From: an uncultured Brachybacterium sp.
GTDB taxonomy: Bacteria; Actinomycetota; Actinomycetes; Actinomycetales; Dermabacteraceae
NCBI RefSeq assembly: GCF_947500705.1
Contig: NZ_CANMSY010000006.1
Span: forward strand, 62,001-126,000
Length of the DNA: 64,000 nt
Direction: 5' to 3'
A program made the position numbers and the translations under genes. Below are positions 44,683 to 53,108 of the stretch, one piece after another. How positions within the stretch are numbered: the first letter of the stretch is position 1; every line of letters begins with the position of its first letter. The notes below the pieces were generated by a model, which did no database searches, had not been told where the DNA came from, and saw only the letters and a list, made by a program, of their open reading frames with translations.

Positions 44683-46620
44683 TCAGTGCTCGCGCGGCAG
44701 CCAGATGCGCATGGCTCCGGGCCCGCGATTGCCCCAGCGGGAGAAGGGCGTCGTGGAGACGGTGATCCGGTCGTCCGAGCGGTGCGCGCCGTCGGCGGAG
44801 CGGTAGAGCTCCCCGCCGTCGCAGCGGTGCAGCAGCGAGATCTCGAGGCCGCCGTCGTCCCTCGCGCTCGCCGTCGTCTCGGCGGGCACGAGCAGGTCGT
44901 CGACCTCGACGCCGCTCGGCAGATCGATCTGCTCGACGCAGTGGACGATCGGTCCCCTCTCGAGGGCTACGCAGCCGCGGGTCGCATCCACACGGGGGTG
45001 CGAATGCGTCCAGCGCGGAGGCATGTCGAGGATGAGCACCGTGCCGTCGACGTCCTCGAGGGCGAGCTCGAGCCGCTGGGACGAGAGCTCTCCATCGCTC
45101 AGCGGACGCTCCGCGCCGTCGGCCGCAGTGACCGAGCCGCTGCGCACCCAGCCCGGGATCCGCACCCCGAGTCGCGCGCCCTCAGCGGCGCTCAGCGGCG
45201 ACAGGCGCAGGCGGAGGACTCCGGAGGCGGGATAGTCGGTCTCGACGTGGAGGGTCCCGACGCCCACCTCGGCAGGGAGCGAGACGGACATGTCGGTGAG
45301 CTGGAGCAGCTCGAGGCTCGCTCCCGCCGCTCCCGGCCGCCAGGCGGCGACGTAGGCGCCGAGCTGGGCGATGGTGCGCGCGATGTTCGGCGGGCAGCAG
45401 GCGCAGGAGTACCACTCCTGGCGTTCGGCCGGCGCGTTCTCCTCGTCGAACCGGTCCGGCCTGCGCTGCAGCGGGTTCGAGTAGAAGAAGCGGGTCCCCG
45501 TGGCATCGATCGAGGCGGCCAGCGCGTTGTGGATCTCCCGTTCGATGACGTCCCCATGGCGGGGATCGTCACCGGCGAGCATCATCCGCCAGGTCCAGTG
45601 GAGGTCAGCGATGGTCGCGCAGGTCTCCGCATAGGCGCGGTCCGAGGGCAGCTCGTGGTCGTTGCCGAAGGACTCGTCGCGATGACGCGAGCCGAAGGCC
45701 CCCGAGAGGTACATCTTGCGGGTGTGGACCCGATCCCACTGCTCGTCCATGACCTGTCCCAGTGCGGCCTCGCCGGTCTCGAGGAAGAGATCGCTCACGC
45801 CGGCGTTCAGGTACAGCTGACGCACCGCATGGCCGGTGGGGTCCGCGGCCTCGCGCACCGGCAGATGGTCCTGGAAGTAGTGGGAGCCGAAGCCCCCGCC
45901 GGGGAGGATGTCGCGCCCGCGCTGGTCCACCAGGTGCTGGGCGAGGTCCAGATGGCGCTGCTCGCCGGTGTGGCGGAACAGCTCGACCAGGGCGGTCTCG
46001 ATCTCGGGGTGACCCGGGATGCCATCCTCCCGGCCGGGTCCGAAGCGACGCTCCACCAGGTCCACGAAGCGCACCGCGAGGTCGAGCAGGTCCGTGCGCC
46101 CGTCGGTGCGGGCCAGGGCGATGCCCGCCTGCAGCCAATGGCCCAGCACGTACAGCTCGTGCGTCCAGTGCAGCTCCGCGAACTTCTTCTCCGGGTGCAC
46201 GCCCTGGATCCAGGTGTGCAGATAGCCGCTGGGCTCCTGGGTGCGGGCGATCAGCGCGATCATCTCGTCGAGCCAGATGTCATGCGCGGTGGTGCCGGAG
46301 CGGCCGATCTCCCAGGCGACGGCTTCGATGACCTTAAAGAGGTCCGAGTCGGCGAAGACGAAGCCGCGATGCTCCGCGCCGGATTCCCCGATCAGCCGCC
46401 GGAAGTTGTCGATCACCCCGGAGCTCTCGAGCTGCGCGATGCAGTGGGGGATGGTCGCGGAGGCGTTCAGCTCCTGCCAGGCGCCGAGGCTGCCTCGCGG
46501 GTTCAGCACGACCTCGGAGAGGTCCAGCGGGCGGAGTCCCTGCTGGCGCTGGGCGCGGGGGAGTGCCGGAGCCGGACGGGTGGAGCGCGAGGGAAGGGCA
46601 GGCACAGAGAAACTCCTCAT
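44683..46620 (-). CDS. Glycoside hydrolase family 127, beta-L-arabinofuranosidase-like
   Basis: A 645-residue enzyme of the GH127 family, which removes beta-L-arabinofuranose units. The Cys-based site is complete: Glu332 and Cys334 (YAETCAT) and Cys408-Cys409 (CACCPPNIART), matching Glu338, Cys340, Cys417 and Cys418 of the Bifidobacterium enzyme HypBA1, where Cys417 is the nucleophile. There is no signal peptide, so it acts in the cytoplasm on imported oligosaccharides. A consensus -35 lies upstream at 46662-46667. DUF624 follows. Confidence 0.92.
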   Translation of the reverse strand: MRSFSVPALPSRSTRPAPALPRAQRQQGLRPLDLSEVVLNPRGSLGAWQELNASATIPHCIAQLESSGVIDNFRRLIGESGAEHRGFVFADSDLFKVIEAVAWEIGRSGTTAHDIWLDEMIALIARTQEPSGYLHTWIQGVHPEKKFAELHWTHELYVLGHWLQAGIALARTDGRTDLLDLAVRFVDLVERRFGPGREDGIPGHPEIETALVELFRHTGEQRHLDLAQHLVDQRGRDILPGGGFGSHYFQDHLPVREAADPTGHAVRQLYLNAGVSDLFLETGEAALGQVMDEQWDRVHTRKMYLSGAFGSRHRDESFGNDHELPSDRAYAETCATIADLHWTWRMMLAGDDPRHGDVIEREIHNALAASIDATGTRFFYSNPLQRRPDRFDEENAPAERQEWYSCACCPPNIARTIAQLGAYVAAWRPGAAGASLELLQLTDMSVSLPAEVGVGTLHVETDYPASGVLRLRLSPLSAAEGARLGVRIPGWVRSGSVTAADGAERPLSDGELSSQRLELALEDVDGTVLILDMPPRWTHSHPRVDATRGCVALERGPIVHCVEQIDLPSGVEVDDLLVPAETTASARDDGGLEISLLHRCDGGELYRSADGAHRSDDRITVSTTPFSRWGNRGPGAMRIWLPREH

Positions 46621-46638
46621 CGAGATGTGATGCAGGCC

Positions 46639-46684
46639 ATCCTGAGTGCTCGATTAAGCGATGTCAAGAGAGGACACAACGTTG
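46639..46684 (-). promoter_or_regulatory. Promoter and operator candidate of the GH127 gene
   Basis: On the minus strand TTGACA (46667 to 46662), 17 bp, CAGGAT (46644 to 46639) is the best promoter in the window. CAACGTTG at 46677-46684, just upstream of the -35, is a palindrome with the central CG of LacI operators. Two LacI genes start just upstream on the same strand. Confidence 0.7.
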
Positions 46685-46733
46685 GAAATACCGTCCCGCC
46701 GCATGACGTCGGCCGAGGAGTGCTGGAGCGGAG

Positions 46734-47750
46734 TCAGCCGCCGGTGGAGGAACGGACGATCAGCTCGAGCGGTGCGCTCTCACGCCGCGCGGGACCATCC
46801 TCGCCCTCCAGCCGTGCGATCAGCATCGCGACGGCCCGCTGCGCCATCTCCGGCACGCCCGGGTCCACCGAGGTCAGAGGCGGCGTGGTGTAGGCGGCCT
46901 CCTCGGTGTTGTCGAAGCCGGTGAAGGCGACGTCCTGCGGGATCCGCAGGCCCGCGAGCGAGGCGGCGCGCATCGCACCGACGGCCGCCGCGTCGTTGAT
47001 GCACATGACCGCATCGAACGGAGCGCCCGAGCGCAGCAGGCCGACCATCGCCTCCAGCCCGGTCTCGCGACGGTCCCAGTCCGTGCCCTGGATGGCCAGC
47101 GCGGGGTCCACCTCGAGTCCCCGCTCGGTATGGGCCTCGAGATATCCGCGATAGCGGGGCCCCTCATGGGAGGGCAGCCAGGGGTCGGCCACATAGGCGA
47201 TCCGCCGTCGGCCCAGGTCCAGCAGATGCCTGGTCGCCGTGAGGAAGCCCTCCCGTTCTCCCATGACCACGGCATCGATCCCCGGGGTGGGCAGGCCTCC
47301 CACCTGCACCGTCGGCAGTGCCGGGGAGGCGCCGTCGAGGAGCTCCTCGGAGAGGAAGTGCGGGCACACGATCAGGCCGGCGACGTCCCGCGTGGTGACA
47401 CCCAGCAGCGCATCCCGCTCCGCCTCCGCATCGCGGGCGAGCCGCAGGGTGGTGCTCAGGCCGCGCTCCTCGAGTGCAAGGATCAGCGCCTCGGCCATCC
47501 TGGCGAAGTACGGCTGGACCAGGTTGGGCACCATGATCGCGATGCGCTCGACGGCACCCAGTGCCAGTCCGCGTCCTGCGGCCGAGGGGACATATCCCAG
47601 CTCCCCGGCCACGCGATGCACCGTCTCCCGGGTGCTCGAGGAGACCCGGATCGTGCCGTCGTTGCGCTCGGCTGAGCGCAGCACATGCGAGACGGTCGCC
47701 GTGGAGACCCCTGCGGCCGCGGCGACATCCGCGAGGGTCACGCGCATCAT
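46734..47750 (-). CDS. LacI-family transcriptional regulator (second of a tandem pair)
   Basis: A 338-residue repressor with HTH VTLADVAAAAGVSTATVSHV at residues 3-22 and hinge SAAGRGLALGAVERIAIMV. The effector domain carries GFDNTEEAAYTTPPLTSVDPG, the usual late LacI motif. The ATG at 47750 overlaps the stop of the preceding LacI gene by 4 bp. It lies directly upstream of the GH127 gene. The two regulators are clearly different proteins, not a recent duplication. Confidence 0.9.
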   Translation of the reverse strand: MMRVTLADVAAAAGVSTATVSHVLRSAERNDGTIRVSSSTRETVHRVAGELGYVPSAAGRGLALGAVERIAIMVPNLVQPYFARMAEALILALEERGLSTTLRLARDAEAERDALLGVTTRDVAGLIVCPHFLSEELLDGASPALPTVQVGGLPTPGIDAVVMGEREGFLTATRHLLDLGRRRIAYVADPWLPSHEGPRYRGYLEAHTERGLEVDPALAIQGTDWDRRETGLEAMVGLLRSGAPFDAVMCINDAAAVGAMRAASLAGLRIPQDVAFTGFDNTEEAAYTTPPLTSVDPGVPEMAQRAVAMLIARLEGEDGPARRESAPLELIVRSSTGG

Positions 47751-48787
47751 CTCCGCCACCGATGCTCAGCAGTGCTCGCACCGAGGGTAGACTCCGCACG
47801 GATCAGGGTGGTCGGCACCACGATGCGCTGCGGGGAGCTGCGGTCCCCGCTGGTGCGCCGGGAGATCAGCTCGACGGCGAGCCGGGCGATCTCCGGCAGA
47901 TCGAGGTCGACCGTGGTAAGTGAGGGGGTGGAGAAGTGCCCATCGTCGATATTGCCGTAGCCGGTCAGCGCGACCTGGGCCGGGATGTCGAGGCCGCGCT
48001 CCCGCAGCAGCGAGAGCGCCCCGATCGCGAGCTCGTCATCGGCGCAGATCAGCGCTCGCACCCAGGGGTGCCGCTCGAGGGCGCGCGCGGCCAGCTCCCG
48101 GCCGGCCGCGCGATCGGCGAGGTGGGTGGAGCGGGAACCGGGGCGGATCTCGGGCCGGAGCACGGGCGCGCCGGGGAAGGCGCGGATGAGCTCGTCGAGG
48201 AAGGCATCGGGCAGCTCCGCCTCGCGACCGAGCAGCACCACGTCGTGATGGTGGACCCGCTGCAGGTGCCGGGTGAGGGAGCGCGCCGCGCCCGCGTCAT
48301 CGCTGTCGATCGCATCCAGTGCGGCGGGATGCTCCGCCTCTGCGGTCGAGGCCGTGCACAGGCCGATGATGGGCCGGTCCGGGTCGAAGGGCGGAGCCTC
48401 GCAGCCAAGGGGAAGAGGGCCGATGTGGAGCACTGCGTCGAAGAGGGCGCCCCGGGAGGCGAAGGTCTGCGCGATCCGCTCGGGCCGCCCACGGGAGGGC
48501 TCGATCGAGAGGCGCAGCCCCTGCCGCTCGGCCTCGACGACCAGTGCCTGGGCCAGACCCGCCGTGGTCGGGGCCTTGAGATCCACCAGGGACAGACCGA
48601 TCAGTCCGGTGCGTCCGGTGCGCAGGGAGCGCGCATGGGCGTTGGGTGTCCAGTCGAGCTCGTCGATGGCCCGACGCACCCGTTCGCGCACCGCATCGCT
48701 GATGCTCGGATGGTCATTCACGACGCGGGAGACGGTCTTCGTCGACACGCCTGCTCGCGCCGCGACCTCCTTCATCGTGGGCGCCAT
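47747..48787 (-). CDS. LacI-family transcriptional regulator (first of a tandem pair)
   Basis: A 346-residue repressor with HTH PTMKEVAARAGVSTKTVSRV at residues 3-22 and hinge NAHARSLRTGRTGLIGLSL. The effector domain ends with TGYGNIDDGHFSTPSLTTVDLD. It is the upstream gene of a translationally coupled LacI pair and is divergent from the CMD/FecCD operon (128 bp between starts). Its operator is not identified. Confidence 0.9.
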   Translation of the reverse strand: MAPTMKEVAARAGVSTKTVSRVVNDHPSISDAVRERVRRAIDELDWTPNAHARSLRTGRTGLIGLSLVDLKAPTTAGLAQALVVEAERQGLRLSIEPSRGRPERIAQTFASRGALFDAVLHIGPLPLGCEAPPFDPDRPIIGLCTASTAEAEHPAALDAIDSDDAGAARSLTRHLQRVHHHDVVLLGREAELPDAFLDELIRAFPGAPVLRPEIRPGSRSTHLADRAAGRELAARALERHPWVRALICADDELAIGALSLLRERGLDIPAQVALTGYGNIDDGHFSTPSLTTVDLDLPEIARLAVELISRRTSGDRSSPQRIVVPTTLIRAESTLGASTAEHRWRR

Positions 48788-48880
48788 GGTCCTCCTCGAT
48801 CGCCGTGCACATGGCGCACGAGCTCACGGCGAGGATACCGCGCGACCTCGGGCGTGACTGCTTCCACACCACCAGGACCC

Positions 48881-48908
48881 TTAGGTCAGCTTAGGTGGCG
48901 CATAAGAT
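48881..48908 (+). promoter_or_regulatory. Leaderless promoter with DtxR/IdeR-like half-site
   Basis: TAAGAT at 48903-48908 ends 6 nt before the ATG at 48915. Around the expected -35, TTAGGTCAGCTTA (48881-48893) matches 11 of 13 positions of the left part of the DtxR box (TTAGGTTAGGCTA); TTAGGT is repeated at 48891 in direct orientation and the right half is not conserved. Iron control is thus possible but not shown. Confidence 0.45.
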
Positions 48909-48914
48909 GGCAGG

Positions 48915-50096
48915 ATGTCCGAGCAGCAGCAGTCCTACGACGCCCACCAGATCCTCGATGCGGTCCTCACCGGAGCCGCCGAGGCGAGCGGGGCGCTGGA
49001 GTCGCTGCGCCCGGAGGTCCTCTCCCAGACCCGCGGCGCCTATGACGCGCTCTACCGCGAACCCCAGGTGCTCTCTGCTCCCGTGCTGCACGCGCTCGCC
49101 GCGGTCGCCGCGGACTGGCAGGGCAGCGGTGTGCTCGCCGACTGGCACCGGGCCCAGGGCGCCTCCCCGGAGCTGACTGCCGCCGACCCGCTCACCAGCG
49201 ATCCCGCGCTCGCCGCGCTGCGTGACCAGGTGGACCTGCTCTCGATCTCGCCAGCGCTCGCCACCCTCGCCGACCAGCAGCAGCTTGCGGCCGTCGGCCA
49301 CGACTCCCGCACCGTGGTGCTGATCAGCCAGCTGGTGTCCTTCGAGAGCTACCTCCAGCGGCTGGTCGCCGGCCTCGCCGCGCTGCAGGGGATCGACGTC
49401 CCGTCGGCCGATGCCCCGGCCCGCACCCCGCGATCCCGCGGCCGGGCCGCCGCGCAGGGCGGCACCACCCCCACCGGGCGCACCCGCCCCGCCGCCTTCA
49501 CCCGCGACCAGCTCCTGTGGGAGCCGTGGATCGAGGTCCCCGCCGAGGACGAGCTGACGGATCAGCAGCGAGACTCCTTCGCGTCCAAGGCCAGCGTGAA
49601 CAGCGTCTACTTCCGGATGCTCTCCCTGACCCCCGGCATCACGCGAGCCCGCAGCGAGCTCGACAATGCGATCTTCCTGCCTCGAGACGGCCTGCCCAAG
49701 GCCGAGCGCGAACTCGCCGCAGCCGTCACCAGCAAGGTCAACGACTGCATCTACTGCGCCTCCGTGCATGCGCGCAAGGCCGCCGGCTTCTCCAAGCGGG
49801 AAGCCGACGTCGACTCCCTGCTCGCCGCCGCGCTCGCGCGCGACGCCGACTGGATCGCCGCGCAGCTCGCCCCGCTGGCCGACGGTCACGATGACCGCTG
49901 GAGCGCGATCATCGACGCCGCCGCCGAGCTGTCCCGCCCCCGCCCTGCTCTCGGCACCGCCCAGATCGGCGCCCTGCGCGAACTCGGCCTCGACGATCAC
50001 GAGATCACCGACCTGCTCACCGCCGCCGGCTTCTTCGCCTGGGCGAACCGCCTCATGCTCAGCCTCGGCGACCCCTCACTTCCCGACTCCGTCTGA
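48915..50096 (+). CDS. CMD/AhpD fusion protein (alkylhydroperoxidase-like)
   Basis: A 393-residue fusion of two related domains. The N-terminal half (AHQILDAVLTGAAEASGALE... VVLISQLVSFESYLQRLVAGL) resembles the CMD-domain family named after Avi_7170. After a Ala/Arg/Thr linker (~175-195), the C-terminal half (LLWEPWIEVPAEDELTDQQ...) resembles the Avi_7169-type AhpD proteins and has the redox pair CIYCASVHARKAAGFS. AhpD proteins use CxxC with a nearby His as peroxidase thiols. It leads an operon with siderophore-type uptake genes. A redox role in cofactor or ligand handling is inferred. Confidence 0.85.
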   Translation: MSEQQQSYDAHQILDAVLTGAAEASGALESLRPEVLSQTRGAYDALYREPQVLSAPVLHALAAVAADWQGSGVLADWHRAQGASPELTAADPLTSDPALAALRDQVDLLSISPALATLADQQQLAAVGHDSRTVVLISQLVSFESYLQRLVAGLAALQGIDVPSADAPARTPRSRGRAAAQGGTTPTGRTRPAAFTRDQLLWEPWIEVPAEDELTDQQRDSFASKASVNSVYFRMLSLTPGITRARSELDNAIFLPRDGLPKAERELAAAVTSKVNDCIYCASVHARKAAGFSKREADVDSLLAAALARDADWIAAQLAPLADGHDDRWSAIIDAAAELSRPRPALGTAQIGALRELGLDDHEITDLLTAAGFFAWANRLMLSLGDPSLPDSV

Positions 50097-50116
50097 AACA
50101 CCCCGAAGAAGGACCT

Positions 50117-51190
50117 ATGACCACCGCCTCCTCCCTGCGTCGCCGCACCCTGCTCGGCACCGCTCTCGCCACCCTCCCCATCCTCGGTCTCGCCGCCTGC
50201 GGTGAGGTCACCGTCGAGGGACAGGCCGACACCACCGAGCAGCTCACCGTCGTCGACGACCAGGACCGCGAGGTGGTCCTGCCCGGCCCCGCGCAGACCG
50301 CCGTCGTCGTCAACAGCTACTCCAACGAGTTCGTGCGCGCCATCGGCGCCGGCGATCGAGTCGTCGGCGTGGACCGCGCCTCCCTGGACCGTCTGCCCTA
50401 TCTCGAGCTCGCCGAGGACCAGGTGATCGCCGAAGGTCTGGACCAGCTCAACTACGAGGCCATCGCCGAGCTCCGCCCCGACGTCGTGATCCTCCCGCGC
50501 AACGCCGTCTGGCAGGAGGCGCTCGAGCAGCTCTCCGCCTTCGACATCCCCGTCGTGATCGCCACCGCCTGGGACACCGAGGTGGTCGATACGACCCTCA
50601 CGCTGCTCGGTCAGGTCTTCGGACTCGCCGACGGCGCCCAGGCGGTCCTCGACTTCCGCGCCGAGATCGCGGGCATCTTCGAGGAGAACCTGGCCGACGT
50701 GGAGCCGGTCACGGTGTACTTCGAGACGGTCGAGCCGTATCTGACCACCCTGCCCGGTTCCGGCTTCCATGCCATGATCGAGGCGGCCGGCGGCTCCAAC
50801 ATCTTCGATGACGCCGCCGGGGGCGATGCCCAGGAGGAGCTGACCGTCGACCCCTCCGAGGTGGTGCTGCGCGACCCGCAGTTCGTGATGCACGAGTTCG
50901 AGCCCTCCGCCGAGCCCGTCGACCGCTTCGAGGCCCTGCGCGAGGATCTCGCCGGCCGCCCCGGCTGGGCCGGGCTGGGCGCGGTGGCCGAGGGCCGGGT
51001 CGCGATCGCCAACGGCTGGGCCACCAGCGCGCTGGGCAAGTCGATCGGGGCCCTCTACCTCGGCAGCTGGCTGCACCCCGAGGCGATGGACGGCGTCGCG
51101 CCCGAGGAGTACCTCCTGCGTTGGGTCACCGAGTTCCAGAACACCGAGCTGAGCGACCCGGCCGACTACGTCCAGGGGCCCCAGGCATGA
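50117..51190 (+). CDS. Iron-siderophore-type substrate-binding lipoprotein
   Basis: A 357-residue class III binding protein (Peripla_BP_2 / FepB-BtuF type). The signal is twin-arginine-like (SLRRRTLLGTALATLPI) and ends in lipobox GLAAC, Cys at residue 28. The domain starts LTVVDDQDREVVLPGPAQTA and has AIAELRPDVVILPRNAVW, a typical family segment. It hands siderophores, haem or corrinoids to the permease encoded next. AAGAAGGA at 50104-50111 precedes the ATG; the permease gene overlaps its stop. Confidence 0.9.
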   Translation: MTTASSLRRRTLLGTALATLPILGLAACGEVTVEGQADTTEQLTVVDDQDREVVLPGPAQTAVVVNSYSNEFVRAIGAGDRVVGVDRASLDRLPYLELAEDQVIAEGLDQLNYEAIAELRPDVVILPRNAVWQEALEQLSAFDIPVVIATAWDTEVVDTTLTLLGQVFGLADGAQAVLDFRAEIAGIFEENLADVEPVTVYFETVEPYLTTLPGSGFHAMIEAAGGSNIFDDAAGGDAQEELTVDPSEVVLRDPQFVMHEFEPSAEPVDRFEALREDLAGRPGWAGLGAVAEGRVAIANGWATSALGKSIGALYLGSWLHPEAMDGVAPEEYLLRWVTEFQNTELSDPADYVQGPQA

Positions 51191-52281
51191 CCGCGACGCT
51201 TCAGACGCGGCCCGCCCCGGCCCCGGCCCCGGCGCCGGCTGGCCCGGCCCGCAGCCGCGAGCTGCGCAAAGCCCTCGTCCTCGCGATCGGCGTCGTGGTC
51301 TCCGCCCTCGCCCTGATCACCTCGGTCACCATCGGCACCGCCGGGGTGGGCTTCGGCGACGTGCTGCGCTCCCTCCAGGTGAGCATCGTCGGCGGCACCA
51401 TCAGCGCCGACTTCGCCCCCTCCTATGCCGTCATCACCCAGCTGCGGCTGCCGCGGGTGCTGCTCGCCTTCGCCGCCGGTGCCGCGCTGTCGGTCTCCGG
51501 CGTGCTCATGCAGGGCCTGCTGCGGAACCCGCTGGTCAGTCCGTTCACCCTGGGCGTCTCCCCGGCCGCGGCCTTCGGTGCGGCGCTCGTGATCACCCTG
51601 GCCGGCACCAACCAGCTTCCGGTGTGGGCGACCATCGCCGGCGCCATGATCATGGCGCTGACCGTCTCCGCCGTGGTGCTCGGCATCGCCACCGCCCGCC
51701 GGATGGCCGTGGCCACCCTGCTGCTGCTCGGCATCGCAATGACCCAGATCTTCGAGGCGCTCACCTCGGCCCTCCAGTTCACCGCCAACGAGAACACCCT
51801 GCAGGCCATCATCCGCTGGACCTTCGGCTCGGTGAACGACGCGACCTGGACCGACGTGCTGATCTTCGGCACGTTCACCGTGATCGCCATCCCGGTGACG
51901 CTGTTCTTCTCCCGGGACCTCAACGCGATCGCCTTCGCCGGGGACGATGCCGCCCGCAGCTTCGGCGTCAACGTCGGCCCGGTGCGGATCGGACTGATCG
52001 CCCTGTCGGTCGTCCTCGCCGCGGTCGTGGTCTCCTTCTGCGGGATCATCGGCTTCGTGGGCCTCGTCGGCCCGCACATCGCGCGGCTCGCGATCGGCGC
52101 CGACCACCGCCACCTGCTCCCCTTCGCGGCGCTGTCCGGCGGGATGCTGCTGCTGGTCGCCGACGCCGTGGGCCGCACCGTGATCGCCCCGGCGGTGGTG
52201 CCCGTCGGCATCGTGGCCGCCTTCATCGGCGGCCCCGTGTTCATCTATCTCATCCTCACGCGAAGGAACACCCTGAAGTGA
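51187..52281 (+). CDS. FecCD-family ABC transporter permease
   Basis: A 364-residue permease of the FecCD/BtuC family with about nine to ten helices. It shows LRLPRVLLAFAAGAALSVSG and LMQGLLRNPLVSPFTLGVSP, strong family signatures, plus the coupling region FCGIIGFVGLVGPHIARLAIG. One permease gene suggests a homodimeric channel. A Pro/Ala-rich N-terminal tail (APAPAPAPAG) is unusual. Its start and stop overlap the neighbours by 4 bp. Confidence 0.93.
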   Translation: MTATLQTRPAPAPAPAPAGPARSRELRKALVLAIGVVVSALALITSVTIGTAGVGFGDVLRSLQVSIVGGTISADFAPSYAVITQLRLPRVLLAFAAGAALSVSGVLMQGLLRNPLVSPFTLGVSPAAAFGAALVITLAGTNQLPVWATIAGAMIMALTVSAVVLGIATARRMAVATLLLLGIAMTQIFEALTSALQFTANENTLQAIIRWTFGSVNDATWTDVLIFGTFTVIAIPVTLFFSRDLNAIAFAGDDAARSFGVNVGPVRIGLIALSVVLAAVVVSFCGIIGFVGLVGPHIARLAIGADHRHLLPFAALSGGMLLLVADAVGRTVIAPAVVPVGIVAAFIGGPVFIYLILTRRNTLK

Positions 52282-53108
52282 GCCTCTCCGTCTCCGACCT
52301 CTCCTTCTCCTACGGCACCCGCCGGATTCTCGAGGACGTCTCCTTCGAGGTCGCCGCCGGGGCGTTCTGCGCACTGCTGGGCCCGAACGGCTCCGGCAAG
52401 TCCACCATGGTCAAAGCTCTCGCCGGGGTCCACCGTGCCAAGCACGGCCGCATCGCCGTGGAGGGCCGTGACATCGCGAGCCTCGGTCGCCGCGAGCTGG
52501 CCCGGCTCGTCGCCTATGTGCCGCAGGCGGGCGACGCCCCCTTCGACCTCACCGTGCGCGAGGCCGTGATGCTGGGTCGCACCCCGCACTTCGGCATCGG
52601 CCCCGGCGCGGCGGACCGCGCGAAGGTCGAGGACGCGATCGTGCGGATGGGCCTGAGCGACATCGCCGAGCAGTCGATGTCCGAGCTCTCCGGGGGGCAG
52701 GCGCAGCGCGCCATGATCGCCCGCGCCCTCGCCCAGGATCCCCGCGTCCTGCTGCTGGACGAGCCGACCTCCGCCCTGGACCTGCGCTACCAGATCGAGA
52801 CCCTCCAGCTGGTGCGGCAGATCACCCGCGAGGAAGGGATCAGCGCCCTGATCGCGATCCATGACCTCAACCACGCCGCCCGCTACTGCGATCAGGTGAT
52901 CGTGCTGCACGGCGGCCACCTCGTCGCCGACGGCACGCCGGCGCAGGCCCTGCAGGGTCCGATCCTGCGCTCCGTCTACGAGGTCGACGTCGAGGTGTCC
53001 GAGCGCGAGGACTCCGTCGAGGTGCGCCCACGGGTCGATGCGGCCGGCTTCACCCGCACCGGCAGTCGGCTCGACGAGCCCGACCGGATCCCCGCCGCCG
53101 TCCGATGA
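52278..53108 (+). CDS. Iron-siderophore-type ABC transporter ATP-binding protein
   Basis: A 276-residue FepC/BtuD-type ATPase. Walker A LLGPNGSGKSTMVKAL, signature [17 protein letters not shown], Walker B VLLLDEPTSALDLRYQ and switch His IAIHDLNHAARYCD are all present. The GTG at 52278 overlaps the permease stop (GTGA). The last ~30 residues are an extension before the FAD protein starts with another ATGA overlap. Confidence 0.93.
   Translation: MSLSVSDLSFSYGTRRILEDVSFEVAAGAFCALLGPNGSGKSTMVKALAGVHRAKHGRIAVEGRDIASLGRRELARLVAYVPQAGDAPFDLTVREAVMLGRTPHFGIGPGAADRAKVEDAIVRMGLSDIAEQSMSELSGGQAQRAMIARALAQDPRVLLLDEPTSALDLRYQIETLQLVRQITREEGISALIAIHDLNHAARYCDQVIVLHGGHLVADGTPAQALQGPILRSVYEVDVEVSEREDSVEVRPRVDAAGFTRTGSRLDEPDRIPAAVR

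Noticed and set aside
44686-46893. 735-codon plus-strand frame opposite the GH127 gene
   Set aside because: GH127 carries a full catalytic Cys set on the minus strand; the opposite frame has no domain.
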